A program made the translations under genes and the position numbers. The notes under the pieces were generated by a model. The model saw only the letters and a list, made by a program, of their open reading frames with translations. It ran no database searches and was not told where the DNA came from. This document shows, in pieces, positions 1 through 13,739 of a stretch of 64,000 bases of DNA; position 1 is the stretch's first letter; every line of letters starts with the position of its first letter. Source of the stretch: CAWDVR01 sp044869805 (lineage in GTDB: Bacteria; Acidobacteriota; Thermoanaerobaculia; Multivoradales; SZUA-115); the NCBI GenBank assembly GCA_044869805.1, contig JBIOXV010000180.1:1-64000 (forward strand). The letters are read 5' to 3'.

Positions 1-11
1 GAGAAGAGACG

Positions 12-1133
12 ATGGAGATCCGACTGAACCGCGCCGATTTCTTGACCGAGCTCGGCCCGATGCAAGGCATCGTCGAGCGCAAGACGACCATCCCGGCGCT
101 GGCTCATCTCCTGCTCACCGCCAAGGACGACCGCCTGTCGCTCGCCGGCACCGACCTCGACGTCTCGCTCACCTCCTGGTGCCCCGGCGAGGTGACGCGC
201 GCCGGCAAGGTCGCGGTGCAGGCCAAGAAGCTGGTCGAGATCATCCGCGCCGTGGAGGGCGACGACGTGCTGCTGGTCGAGGAGGAGCCGCAGACGCTCT
301 CCATCCGCGCCCGCGCCTCACGCTTCAAGATCCGGGGCATGAACCCCGAGGACTTCCCCACCCTGCCGCAGGTCGCCGATGGCGTGACCTTCGAGATGGC
401 GTCCCCCGAGTTCCGGCGCATGATCGCCAAGGTGCTGTTCGCGGTCTCCGCCGAGGAGTCGCGCTTCCAGCTCAACGGCGCCCTGATGAAGGTGAAGGAG
501 AAGTCGCTTGAGATGGTGGCTACCGACGGCCACCGTCTGGCCCTGGTCGAGAACGCGGCGGCCAAGGCCGGCGACGCCACCCCCCAGGAGGGCCTGCCCA
601 AGGACGGCGTACTGGTGCCGCGCAAGGCCCTGCAAGAGCTGCTGCGCTTCGAGGGCGACAGCACTCTCGCCTACCGCCACGGCCCGCACCACCTGTCGTT
701 CCGCGTCGGGCGGCGCGAGCTGGTGTGCCGCATCCTGGAGGGGTCGTTCCCGGACTACGAGCGGGTGATCGCCAAGGAGAACCCCCACGCCGCGTCCTTC
801 GAGCGCCGCCAGTTGATGGACGCCGTGCGGCGGGTGGCGCTCCTCACCGGCGACCGGGCGCGCTCGGTGCGCCTGCAGTTCGAGACCGACCAGCTCACTA
901 TCTCGGCCGCCAACCCGGACTTGGGCGAGGCGGTCGAGGAGCTGGCCTGCGAGTACGCCGGTGAAGAGCTCAAGCTGGGCATGAACCCGGACTACCTGAC
1001 AGACTTCCTGACCGCGGTCGAGACCGACCGCGTCCGCCTGCAGCTCAAGGACGAGAACACCCAGGCGGTGGGCTATCCGCTCGACGGTCCGGACGAGCGC
1101 TACCTCTGCGTCATCATGCCGATGCGGATCTAG
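12..1133 (+). CDS. dnaN: DNA polymerase III sliding clamp (beta subunit)
   Basis: Ring-forming processivity clamp that tethers the replicase, mismatch-repair and other clamp-binding proteins to DNA. The 373-residue product has the usual length for three successive clamp folds (about 1-120, 121-250 and 251-373) and ends in the characteristic VIMPMRI tail close to the client-peptide pocket. The ATG lies 11 bases into the window behind a purine-rich stretch (GAGAAGAGAC) that can act as ribosome binding site. It begins a dnaN-recF-gyrB-gyrA run, the classical order beside the replication origin, so dnaA is expected immediately upstream outside the window. Confidence 0.97.
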   Translation: MEIRLNRADFLTELGPMQGIVERKTTIPALAHLLLTAKDDRLSLAGTDLDVSLTSWCPGEVTRAGKVAVQAKKLVEIIRAVEGDDVLLVEEEPQTLSIRARASRFKIRGMNPEDFPTLPQVADGVTFEMASPEFRRMIAKVLFAVSAEESRFQLNGALMKVKEKSLEMVATDGHRLALVENAAAKAGDATPQEGLPKDGVLVPRKALQELLRFEGDSTLAYRHGPHHLSFRVGRRELVCRILEGSFPDYERVIAKENPHAASFERRQLMDAVRRVALLTGDRARSVRLQFETDQLTISAANPDLGEAVEELACEYAGEELKLGMNPDYLTDFLTAVETDRVRLQLKDENTQAVGYPLDGPDERYLCVIMPMRI

Positions 1134-1146
1134 GTCCCGAGCCCGT

Positions 1147-2208
1147 TTGCTGTCGACCCTCTCTGCGCGCAGCTTCCGCAACCTCGATCCGCTCCACTGG
1201 CAGCTCGGGCCGGGCAGCCATCTCCTGCTGGGGGACAACGGCGCCGGCAAGACCAGCCTGCTCGAGGCAATATACGTGCTCGCGACCACCAAGAGTTTCC
1301 GCGCCGCGCAGCTCGCCGATTGCCGCCGCCACGGCGAGGACGAATTCAGCCTGGGCGGTGAAGTCGAGACCGAGGTGCGTACCGGCCTCGAGGTCTCCTG
1401 GTGGCGCGGCGAGCGCCGGCGGGCGGTCAACGGCAAGCAAGGGAGCCTCGCCGACCACCTCGGCGTGCAGCCGGTGGTGATCTGGACGGCGGCCGACGCC
1501 GAGGCGCTCTCCGGCGAGCCGCGCCTGCGCCGCCGGCTGCTGGACCGCGGCGTCGTGAGCCTCAAGCCGGCGACGCTCGGTTCCCTCGCCCGCTATCGCC
1601 ACGCCCTGGCGCAGAAGCGGGGCGCCCTGCTCTCCCGCGGATCCGACCTCGGGGCCTGGAACCAGGTGCTGGCGCAAGCCGCGGCGGCGGTCATCGCGCT
1701 GCGGGAGAGCTACTTCGAGCGGCTCGAGCGAGCGTTCTCGGAGACCATCGCGGCAAGCGGCCTCGGCCTGCCTGCGGTCGAGCTCGCCTACCGGGCCTCG
1801 CCGCCCGACGGCGCCGGCGAGCCCCAAGCCGTGGCCCAAGCCCTGGAGCGGGCGCTGCCGGAGGAGCGGCGGCGTGAGGCAGCCCTGGTCGGCCCTCACC
1901 GCGACGACCTCGAGGTCCGCCTCGGTGGCCATCCCCTGCGCCGGGTGGCCTCGGCCGGCGAGCGCCGGGCCGTGGGGCTGCTGCTCGCCGCGGCCCACGG
2001 TCGAGTGCTGGAGGCGGCCGGCCGGCAGCCGATCCACCTGCTCGACGACGCCGACGCCGAGCTCTCCCGGGACAGCCTCGGGAGGGTCTGGAAGGCGTTC
2101 GGACCGGAGCGCCAGAGCGTCGTCACCTCGAGCCGGCCGGCGGCCTGGGAGGGCCTCTTTTTGGGCCGCCGCTGGCAGCTCGAGGCCGGCCGCCTGCGGC
2201 CCGCCTGA
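1147..2208 (+). CDS. recF: DNA replication and repair protein RecF
   Basis: SMC-like ATPase that helps load RecA at single-strand gaps together with RecO and RecR. The 353-residue protein has the Walker A motif GDNGAGKT at residues 29-36, an ABC-type signature region near ASAGERRAVGLL (about residue 265) and a Walker B-like LLDDADAEL near residue 300, where the family usually reads LLDD. The start is a TTG 13 bases after dnaN; no ATG lies close by, and the LSARSFRNL beginning is where RecF proteins normally start. It is probably translated from the dnaN transcript. Confidence 0.93.
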   Translation: MLSTLSARSFRNLDPLHWQLGPGSHLLLGDNGAGKTSLLEAIYVLATTKSFRAAQLADCRRHGEDEFSLGGEVETEVRTGLEVSWWRGERRRAVNGKQGSLADHLGVQPVVIWTAADAEALSGEPRLRRRLLDRGVVSLKPATLGSLARYRHALAQKRGALLSRGSDLGAWNQVLAQAAAAVIALRESYFERLERAFSETIAASGLGLPAVELAYRASPPDGAGEPQAVAQALERALPEERRREAALVGPHRDDLEVRLGGHPLRRVASAGERRAVGLLLAAAHGRVLEAAGRQPIHLLDDADAELSRDSLGRVWKAFGPERQSVVTSSRPAAWEGLFLGRRWQLEAGRLRPA

Positions 2209-2314
2209 GGAGACCGGCAGGCCGCCGGCAACCCCTTTGTTTTTAGGCAGATACGCCTTGGTGAAAAGAGTGTTCGTGTGATAGGCTTCGGCGGTCGCTT
2301 GGAAGGGAGAACGC

Positions 2315-4795
<2,481 letters not shown>

Positions 4796-4882
4796 CGGCC
4801 GCGGCCCGCGGCCACCCACCAGGGCCCCTGCCGCGGCGCCATCCGAAGCGAGCAAATCCGAAGCGAGGAAAGACGACAACCG

Positions 4883-7390
<2,508 letters not shown>

Positions 7391-7453
7391 CGCCGAGCGA
7401 CTGAAGTAGGCAATCCGCCCAACCAGGAAGGTCAACTGACAGGAAGGCTCAAG

Positions 7454-8116
7454 ATGGACTTCTTTCTCGATACCGCGGAGCTCGACGAGATCAAGACCGG
7501 CCTCGAGTGGGGGATGCTCGACGGTGTCACCACCAACCCCAGCCTGATCGCCAAGGCCGGCCGTCCCTACCTGGCGACGGTCCGCGAGGTGGCCGAGCTG
7601 GTGGGAGGCGACCGGCCGGTCTCCGGCGAGGTCCTGGCCACCGAATACGACGAGATCCTGGCCCAGGGCCGCAAGCTCGCCGCGCTCGCCCCCAACGTGG
7701 TGGTCAAGGTGCCGCTGCTGCCCGCCGGCCTGAGAGCCGTGCGCACCTTCAAGGAGGAGGGCATCAAGACCAACGTCACCCTCTGTTTCTCCTCCAACCA
7801 GGCCCTGCTGGCAGCCAAGGCCGGCGCCACCTACATCTCACCCTTCATCGGCCGGCTCGACGACGTGGGCCATGACGGCATGCAGGTGATCGAGGAGATC
7901 GTCACCCAGTACCACAACTACGGTTACGAGACCCGGGTGCTGGTGGCCTCGGTGCGCACCCCGACGCACGTCACGCGGGCCGCGATCCTGGGCGCCGACG
8001 TCGCCACCATCCCGTTCAAGGTGATGGCGCAGCTCTACAAGCACCCGCTGACCGATGCCGGGCTCGACCAGTTCCTGTCCGACTGGAAGAAGACGGGAAA
8101 GGGCTTCGACGATTAG
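7454..8116 (+). CDS. fsa: Fructose-6-phosphate aldolase / small transaldolase-like enzyme
   Basis: Class I aldolase of the small transaldolase (TalC/Fsa) group, acting on fructose 6-phosphate or sedoheptulose 7-phosphate. The 220-residue length is typical of the group. The N-terminus MDFFLDTAEL, the TTNPSL motif and the Schiff-base lysine Lys85 within VVKVPL are all visible. True transaldolase activity cannot be told from aldolase activity by sequence alone. An AGGAAGGCTCAAG leader precedes the ATG. It lies 63 bases after gyrA. Confidence 0.88.
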   Translation: MDFFLDTAELDEIKTGLEWGMLDGVTTNPSLIAKAGRPYLATVREVAELVGGDRPVSGEVLATEYDEILAQGRKLAALAPNVVVKVPLLPAGLRAVRTFKEEGIKTNVTLCFSSNQALLAAKAGATYISPFIGRLDDVGHDGMQVIEEIVTQYHNYGYETRVLVASVRTPTHVTRAAILGADVATIPFKVMAQLYKHPLTDAGLDQFLSDWKKTGKGFDD

Positions 8117-8669
8117 CCTGCCTGCCGTCCCCGGTTTCTATCGCCTGGCCTGGGGCTTCTATCTCGCGCTCGCCATCGCCGGCGGAATCTGGGTGAGTGC
8201 CCGCGAGGGGAGTCTCTCCCCGGCGCTGCTCCTCGACCCCGAGCGCTGGTGGCTCGACCTCGCGCTCGGCGTCGCGGCCGGCGCGGTGCTGCTCGCCATA
8301 TGGCGCCTGCTCAAGGCCCTGCTGCCGGCCGGGGAGGTCCTGGAGCAGCACTTCGCCGGGCTGCTGGCCGGCATGGAGCCCGGCCGCACCGTGGCGCTCG
8401 CGGCGCTCTCCGGCTTCGCCGAAGAGCTCTTCTTCCGCGGCGCCGTCCAGGGCCAGTGGGGACTGGTGCCGGCGAGTCTGCTCTTCGGCCTGCTCCACAC
8501 CGGACCCGGCGCCCCGTTCCGGCTGTGGACCCTGTTCGCGACCCTGGCCGGATTCACCCTCGGCGGGCTCGCGCTGTGGAGCGGTAACCTCCTGGGCTCG
8601 ATCGTCGCCCATTTCGTGCTCAACGCCGTGAACCTGCGGCGGCTGGCGGGCGTTCACGGCGCCGCCTGA
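8055..8669 (+). CDS. CPBP-family intramembrane metalloprotease (Abi/Rce1-like)
   Basis: Multi-pass membrane protein of the CAAX protease/bacteriocin-processing family. Three signature motifs are visible: the EExxxR glutamates in GFAEELFFRGA, a second motif with the metal-ligand His in LFGLLHTGP, and HFVLNAVNL near the C-terminus. At least four hydrophobic segments flank them. The frame opens at an ATG inside fsa. The first 20 or so residues from there are unlike a membrane protein, so the real start may be a non-ATG codon just after the fsa stop near 8118. The substrate is unknown; family members process peptides or act in immunity. Confidence 0.75.
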   Translation: MPGSTSSCPTGRRRERASTISLPAVPGFYRLAWGFYLALAIAGGIWVSAREGSLSPALLLDPERWWLDLALGVAAGAVLLAIWRLLKALLPAGEVLEQHFAGLLAGMEPGRTVALAALSGFAEELFFRGAVQGQWGLVPASLLFGLLHTGPGAPFRLWTLFATLAGFTLGGLALWSGNLLGSIVAHFVLNAVNLRRLAGVHGAA

Positions 8670-8707
8670 GGAGGCCCCGAAAGCGGTCCGCGGCCGTCGC
8701 GCTCTGC

Positions 8708-8713
8708 TACACT
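8708..8713 (+). promoter_or_regulatory. Possible -10 box (TGC-TACACT)
   Basis: TACACT preceded by TGC resembles an extended -10 element 82 bases upstream of the M20 peptidase ATG. No convincing -35 is visible 17 bases further up, so support is modest. Confidence 0.3.
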
Positions 8714-8794
8714 GTGCGACCCCAGGGCGCTAGCGCAGGTGCGCATGGACGCACAAGCTACGAGGAAACGACCAGCGGGTGAGGGAGGCTGCGG

Positions 8795-10177
8795 ATGGCC
8801 ACGGTGACCGACGACGTTCTGGAGCGCATCGACCGCGAAAAGGCCGGGTACCTGGAGGAGCTCAAAGAGTTCCTGCGCATCCCGTCGATCTCGACCGACC
8901 CGGCCTACGCGGCCGAGGTGCGGCGGGCGAGCGAGTTCATCCTCGAGCGCCTGCGCGCGGCGGGCCTCACCGCCGAGCGCATCGAAACCGCCGGCCACCC
9001 CCTGGTCTACGCCGAGTGGCTGGGCGCCCTCGGCAAGCCGACGATCCTCTTCTACGGCCACTACGACGTGCAGCCGGCCGACCCGCTCGAGCTGTGGAAG
9101 AGCCCGCCCTTCGAGCCCACGGTCGAGGGCGACATGCTCTTCGCCCGCGGCGCCACCGACGACAAGGGCCAGTCCTATGCGCACGTGAAGGCGATGGCCG
9201 CGATGCTCGCCGAGCGCGGCGCCCTGCCGATGAACGTCAAGTTCCTGCTCGAGGGCGAGGAGGAGTCCGGCGGCTCCGCGATCGACACCTACGTCAAGCA
9301 GGACGCCGGCCGGCGCCTGGCCTGCGACGTGGTGGTGGTCTCCGACAGCTCGATGTTCGCGCCCGGCCAGCCGTCGCTGCTCTACGGCTTGAAGGGTCTC
9401 TGCTACATGGAGCTCAAGGTCACCGGCCCGAACCGCGACCTCCACTCCGGCACCTTCGGAGGCGCGGTGGCCAACCCCGCCAACGCGCTCGCCCACATCA
9501 TCGCCCGCCTGCGCGACCCGGAGACCGGCCGCATCCTGATCCCCGGCTTCTACGACGACGTGCGGCCGCTCGAGACCTGGGAGCGCGAGGAGTTCGCGCG
9601 CCTGCCGTTCGACGAGGAGGAGTACAAGCGGGGCTTGGGGATCGAGGAGGTGTTCGGCGAGGAGTTCTACACTACCCACGAGCGGAGCTGGGCGCGGCCC
9701 ACCTGCGATGTCAACGGCATCTTCGGCGGCTACCAGGGCGCCGGCGCCAAGACCGTGCTGCCGTCGTGGGCGGGGGCGAAGGTTTCCATGCGCCTGGTCC
9801 CCGACCAGACGCCGGCCAGGGTCGCCGAGCTCTTCACTCGCTTCGTCCAGGACGTGAAGCCGAAGGGCGTCACGGTCGAGGTCAGCTACCTGCACGGCGC
9901 CGAGGCGGTGCTGATCGACACCAGCGGCCCGCTGGTCGAGGCCGCCATGCAGGCGCTCGCGGACGTGTGGGGCAAGCGGCCGGTGCGGGTGCGGGAGGGC
10001 GGCTCGATCCCCATCGTCTCCACTTTCGGCAGAGTCTTGAAGGTGCCGGTGGCCCTGGTGGGCTTCGGGCTCTCCGACGACAACCTCCATTCACCCAACG
10101 AGAAGTTCAACATCAGTCACTTCTACAACGGGATTCGCACGGTGGCACGCCTGCTCGATCTCGCGGCAGAGGTCTAG
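8795..10177 (+). CDS. M20 family metallopeptidase (dipeptidase-type)
   Basis: Zinc-dependent amino-/dipeptidase of the ArgE/CNDP/DapE superfamily, probably cytoplasmic because no signal peptide is present. The 460-residue protein carries the first metal motif in FYGHYDVQPA, the bridging Asp in GATDDKGQ, the catalytic EE pair in EGEEESGG, and the metal Asp in VVVSDSS. The lid/dimerisation domain starts near LHSGTFGGAV and the last metal His lies in DDNLHSPNE. Start ATG follows GAGGGAGGCTGCGG. A CYTH gene follows after 11 bases. Confidence 0.9.
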   Translation: MATVTDDVLERIDREKAGYLEELKEFLRIPSISTDPAYAAEVRRASEFILERLRAAGLTAERIETAGHPLVYAEWLGALGKPTILFYGHYDVQPADPLELWKSPPFEPTVEGDMLFARGATDDKGQSYAHVKAMAAMLAERGALPMNVKFLLEGEEESGGSAIDTYVKQDAGRRLACDVVVVSDSSMFAPGQPSLLYGLKGLCYMELKVTGPNRDLHSGTFGGAVANPANALAHIIARLRDPETGRILIPGFYDDVRPLETWEREEFARLPFDEEEYKRGLGIEEVFGEEFYTTHERSWARPTCDVNGIFGGYQGAGAKTVLPSWAGAKVSMRLVPDQTPARVAELFTRFVQDVKPKGVTVEVSYLHGAEAVLIDTSGPLVEAAMQALADVWGKRPVRVREGGSIPIVSTFGRVLKVPVALVGFGLSDDNLHSPNEKFNISHFYNGIRTVARLLDLAAEV

Positions 10178-10188
10178 GCGGCCAGAGA

Positions 10189-10755
10189 ATGGGCAACAAG
10201 GATTCTGTCGAGCGAGAGATCAAGTTCGCCGAGGTGGAGCATGGAGGCCTGCGAGAGCGGTTGGCGGAGCTCGAGGCCGAGCGCCGTGCCCCCCCCTCCT
10301 TCGAGGACAACTGGCTGCTGGACAAGGATGGCGAGCTCGAGTCGGCGGGGTGCCTGCTGCGCCTGCGGGTCGACGGCCGCGGCGCCGCCCTCACCTACAA
10401 GGGGCCGGCCCGCTTCGAGGGCCGCATGAAGCTGCGCGAGGAGCACGAGACCACGGTCGACAACCCCGAGGCCGCACGCACCCTGCTCGAGCGCCTGGGC
10501 TTCGCCGCCGTGCGTCGCTACCAGAAAGTGCGCGAGGAGTGGCAGCTCGGCGGCGTCACCATCTCCCTCGACCACACCCCGATCGGCGACTTCGCCGAGT
10601 TCGAGGGCGACGGTGCCGACACCGTGGCCCGCCGCTGCGGCCTCGACCTCGAGAAGGCAGAGCGGCGCAACTACATGCGCCTCTACAGCGACTACCTCCA
10701 GGATCACCCGGAGGCACCGCCCGACATGGTCTTTTCGGAGGAGTCCACTCGCTAG
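10189..10755 (+). CDS. CYTH-domain protein (class IV adenylate cyclase / triphosphatase fold)
   Basis: Small tunnel-fold enzyme of the CYTH superfamily, whose members hydrolyse triphosphorylated substrates or cyclise ATP. The 188-residue sequence begins MGNKDSVEREIKF, where EREIK is the defining ExExK metal/triphosphate motif, and has the alternating basic and acidic strands expected of the barrel (LRLRVDG, LTYKGP, RYQKVREEW, ISLDHTP, FAEFEG). ThiTPase-like and CyaB-like activities cannot be separated here. It is co-directional with the peptidase upstream and the nucleotidyltransferase downstream, and the three probably share a transcript. Confidence 0.85.
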   Translation: MGNKDSVEREIKFAEVEHGGLRERLAELEAERRAPPSFEDNWLLDKDGELESAGCLLRLRVDGRGAALTYKGPARFEGRMKLREEHETTVDNPEAARTLLERLGFAAVRRYQKVREEWQLGGVTISLDHTPIGDFAEFEGDGADTVARRCGLDLEKAERRNYMRLYSDYLQDHPEAPPDMVFSEESTR

Positions 10756-10756
10756 C

Positions 10757-11749
10757 GTGGTGACCTCCCCGAGGTTGCGGGCGCTCGTCCTCGCCGCCGG
10801 CCTGGGCACGCGCCTGCGGCCCTTGACCCTCGCCCGCCCGAAGCCGCTGCTGCCGGTCCTCGGACGCCCGCTCGTCGCCTACACCCTCGACCGCCTGGCG
10901 GGCCTTCCTTGCGAGGTCGCCGCTGTAAACCTCCATCACCTCGGCGAGCAGGTCCCGGCGGCGCTCGGCCCCGAGCACCGTGGCATGCCGCTGGTCTACT
11001 CGCACGAGCCCGAGATCCTCGGCACCTTGGGGGCGCTCGCCCCGCTCGCCGAGCTGCTGCGGCCGGCGGAGGCGGTGCTGCTGGTCAACGGCGACAGCCT
11101 CTGCGACTGGCCGCTCGCCGAGCTCGCGGCGGACCACCGCGCGCATGGCGCCGCGGCTACGCTGCTGCTCTCCGAGACCGCCGACCCGGGGAGCTTCGGC
11201 GGCGGCGTGGGCCTCGCCGCGGACGGCCGCATCGTGAGCTTCCGCAGCGCCGGCATCGAAATCGAGCCGCCGGCGCGGCGCCTGGTCTTCGCCGGCGCCC
11301 ATGCGCTCGCGCCCGCGCTCCTGGAGCGTGTCGCGTCGCGCCCGGCGGACATCGTGCGCCAGCTCTACGAGCCGCTGCTCGCCGAAGGAGCGGTGATCCG
11401 CGGGGTCACCACCGCACGCGCCTGGCAGGATCTCGGCACGCCGCGGCGCTACCTCGAAGCAGTCCTCGAGCGGCTCGCCGCCGGCGATGGCCGGAGCTGG
11501 GTCGCCGCCGGCGCCGCGGTCGCGGCCTCGGCCCGGCTCGAGGCCGGCGTGGTCGAGGACGGCGCGCGGGTGGAGGCGGGCGCGGTCGTCGAACGGGCGC
11601 TGGTGCTGCCGGGGGCGCGGGTCGGCGCCGGCGCCACGGTGTCGGGCGCGATCGTCGGTTTCGGTGCCGAGGTGCCGGCGGGTGCCACGGTCTCCGCCGA
11701 GCTCTTCTCCGGCCGCGGAGTGGCGAGCGAGCGCCGGCCCCTCGCCTGA
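10757..11749 (+). CDS. Sugar-phosphate nucleotidyltransferase with left-handed beta-helix tail
   Basis: NDP-sugar pyrophosphorylase of the mannose-1-phosphate guanylyltransferase/RmlA/GCD1 type. The nucleotide-binding signature LAAGLGTRLRPLTLARPKPLLPV is near the N-terminus, and the metal-binding LVNGDSLCDWP follows near residue 115. From about residue 245 hexapeptide repeats (VEAGAVVERALVLPGARVG and similar) form a left-handed beta-helix. Two tandem GTG codons at 10757 and 10760 are possible starts directly after the CYTH stop; earlier in-frame codons lie inside that gene. The sugar and nucleotide are not determinable from the window. Confidence 0.85.
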   Translation: MVTSPRLRALVLAAGLGTRLRPLTLARPKPLLPVLGRPLVAYTLDRLAGLPCEVAAVNLHHLGEQVPAALGPEHRGMPLVYSHEPEILGTLGALAPLAELLRPAEAVLLVNGDSLCDWPLAELAADHRAHGAAATLLLSETADPGSFGGGVGLAADGRIVSFRSAGIEIEPPARRLVFAGAHALAPALLERVASRPADIVRQLYEPLLAEGAVIRGVTTARAWQDLGTPRRYLEAVLERLAAGDGRSWVAAGAAVAASARLEAGVVEDGARVEAGAVVERALVLPGARVGAGATVSGAIVGFGAEVPAGATVSAELFSGRGVASERRPLA

Positions 11750-11827
11750 GCGGGGCGCGGTCGGCTGAGGTAGGATCGGCGAGCGCCGTTGCGCCCACGC
11801 CCACCACACCCGCGAGAGCTCTCCGCC

Positions 11828-12499
11828 GTGCCCGGCCGTCCCTTCGACCTCCTGGTCTTCGACTGGGACGGCACCTTGATGGACTCGGTGGCCTCGATCG
11901 TCGGCTGCATCCAGCAGGCCGCGCTCGACCTCGAGCTGGGAGAGGTGGCCGAGGCGACAGCGCGACGCACCATCGGCATGGACTTGCGGCAGGCCATGAA
12001 GGCGCTGGGATTTACCGGCGACGAGCCGCTCTGGGACCGCCTGGTCGAGCGCTACCGCCACCATTGGGTGACGACCTACCGCGACCGGCACCTGCTCTTC
12101 GCTGGCGCCGCCGCCATGCTCGATGCGCTCGCCGAGCGCGGCTACCTGCTGGCGGTGGCGACCGGCAAGAGCCGCCGAGGCCTCGACCGCGACCTCGCCT
12201 CGAGCGGCCTCGGCGGCCGCTTCCACGCCACGCGCACCTCCGACGAGGCCCGCTCGAAGCCCCATCCGCAGATGCTCTTCGACCTGCACGCCGAGCTCGG
12301 CGTCTCGCCCCCCGGTGCGCTGGTGATCGGCGACGCCACCTTCGACCTCGAGATGGCAGCCAACGCCGGCTCTCCCGCGGTGGCGGTGGCCAGCGGCTCG
12401 TTCCCCGTCGCCGAGCTGCTGCGCGCCAGGCCGCTCGCCTGCCTCGAGCACATCTGCCATCTCCTACCCTGGCTGGAAGAACGGAGCCCGCGATCGTGA
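11828..12499 (+). CDS. HAD-superfamily hydrolase (phosphoglycolate phosphatase-like)
   Basis: Haloacid-dehalogenase-fold phosphatase with the nucleophile motif FDWDGTLMDS, a helical cap, the motif III lysine in SKPHPQM and the motif IV aspartates in VIGDATFDLEMA. It resembles Gph/PpaX-type small-molecule phosphatases; the substrate is unknown. The GTG at 11828 places the catalytic motif about ten residues in, as is usual. A TTG at 11789 would add 13 Pro/Arg-rich residues. The stop overlaps the next gene's GTG start (GTGA). Confidence 0.85.
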   Translation: MPGRPFDLLVFDWDGTLMDSVASIVGCIQQAALDLELGEVAEATARRTIGMDLRQAMKALGFTGDEPLWDRLVERYRHHWVTTYRDRHLLFAGAAAMLDALAERGYLLAVATGKSRRGLDRDLASSGLGGRFHATRTSDEARSKPHPQMLFDLHAELGVSPPGALVIGDATFDLEMAANAGSPAVAVASGSFPVAELLRARPLACLEHICHLLPWLEERSPRS

Positions 12500-13584
12500 A
12501 TCAAGAGAGCTTGACTGGAGCCCTGGAGCGCTGGGACGGCATCGGCGTGGTGGTCCGCCACGACGCGGAGACCGGCGCGTGGATCTTCATCGCCCTGCAC
12601 GACGACACCCTGGGGCCACCGACCGGCGGCAGCCGGATGAGGGTGTACCCCTCGCCCGCGCAGGCGCTGGTGGACGCCAAGCGCCTGGCGGCCGGCATGA
12701 CCGCCAAGTGGGCGGCGATCGACCTCGCGTTCGGCGGCGGCAAGGCGGTGCTCGCCGTGCCGCGCCCGCTCGCCGGCGAGGAGCGCCGCGGCCTGCTGCG
12801 ACGCTACGGCCGGCTGGTGGCTGCGCTCCACGGCGGCTTCTCGACCGGCCCCGACCTCGGCACCACGCCGGAAGACATGCTGGTGATCGCCGCCGAGGCC
12901 CCGGGCCAGGTGCACGGCGTCGACCTGGCGACCGGCCGCGTAGAGGACCCCGGGCCCTACACCGCGCGCGGCGTCTACGAGGCGATCCGCGCCGCGCTGG
13001 GGCACCGCTTCGGCAGCGACGATCCCGCCGGCCGCCGGGTGGTGATCGAAGGCGTGGGCAACGTGGGCGCGCCGCTGGCGCGTCGGCTCGCCGCCTCCGG
13101 CGCCGAGCTGCTGCTCGCCGACCTCGACTCCGGCGCGGCCGAGCGGCTGGCGGCCGAGACCGGCGGCCAGATCGTCGCCCCCGAGGCCGTCCCCGGCACG
13201 GCGTGCGACGTCTACTCGCCCTGCGCCGTGGGCGCGACGCTCAACGCGCGCAGCATCCCGCTCCTCAGCTGCGCCATCGTCGCGGGCTCGGCCAACAACC
13301 AGCTCGAGGACGAGGAAGACGCGCTTCGCCTGCGCGCGCGAGGCATTCTCTACGCCCCCGACTACGTGGCCAACGGCGGCGGCGCGCTGGCCTTCGGCCT
13401 GCTGGGCCGCGGCGTACCGGCGGCCGAGATCGAGGCGCGCCTCACCGGCATCGGCGACACCCTGCGCGAGATCTTCACCGAGGCCGAGCAGCGGGGCGAG
13501 ACACCGCTCCGGGCCGCGGCTCGCCGCGTCGAGCGGGTGCTGGCGCGGGCCCGCGCCGAGCGCGAGGCGCCGGTGATGGCCTGA
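12496..13584 (+). CDS. Leu/Phe/Val-type amino acid dehydrogenase
   Basis: NAD-dependent oxidative deaminase of the Glu/Leu/Phe/Val dehydrogenase superfamily, catalysing reversible deamination of hydrophobic amino acids. The 362-residue length fits leucine dehydrogenase. Substrate and catalytic segments are visible in PPTGGSRMR and AGMTAKWA followed by FGGGKAVL, with the two conserved lysines. The Rossmann motif GVGNVGAPLA lies near residue 182. The GTG start overlaps the HAD stop, so the two are translationally coupled. Whether leucine, valine or phenylalanine is preferred cannot be read from the sequence. Confidence 0.88.
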   Translation: MNQESLTGALERWDGIGVVVRHDAETGAWIFIALHDDTLGPPTGGSRMRVYPSPAQALVDAKRLAAGMTAKWAAIDLAFGGGKAVLAVPRPLAGEERRGLLRRYGRLVAALHGGFSTGPDLGTTPEDMLVIAAEAPGQVHGVDLATGRVEDPGPYTARGVYEAIRAALGHRFGSDDPAGRRVVIEGVGNVGAPLARRLAASGAELLLADLDSGAAERLAAETGGQIVAPEAVPGTACDVYSPCAVGATLNARSIPLLSCAIVAGSANNQLEDEEDALRLRARGILYAPDYVANGGGALAFGLLGRGVPAAEIEARLTGIGDTLREIFTEAEQRGETPLRAAARRVERVLARARAEREAPVMA

Positions 13585-13599
13585 AGGTCAGCATGGAAA

Positions 13600-13739
13600 G
13601 AAACAGTTGCGAGCGAGTCGCGCGCAAGGAGCGCCCCCGCCGGATGATCACCTACCCATGAACCGGAGCCTACACGGCAGTAGGTGAGGGTTCACGGGAG
13701 GACCCGCGACGCAGCGCCCGGGCCGCCGGCAACTGTTTC
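13600..13739. repeat. Palindromic intergenic element, copy A
   Basis: A 140-bp element bounded by perfect 11-bp inverted arms (GAAACAGTTGC at 13600-13610, complement at 13729-13739), with a central hairpin CCTAC...GTAGG. It shares an 18-base identical core (CGGGAGGACCCGCGACGC, 13695-13712) and several other blocks with copy B at 40109-40255, which lies in inverted orientation. It starts 16 bases after the dehydrogenase stop and contains the 3' end of the acetyltransferase gene. Confidence 0.8.

Noticed and set aside
2214..2244. Weak hairpin CCGGC-AGGCC-GCCGG followed by TTTGTTTTT after recF
   Set aside because: Only a 5-bp stem with a 7-base gap before the T-run; too weak to call a terminator.
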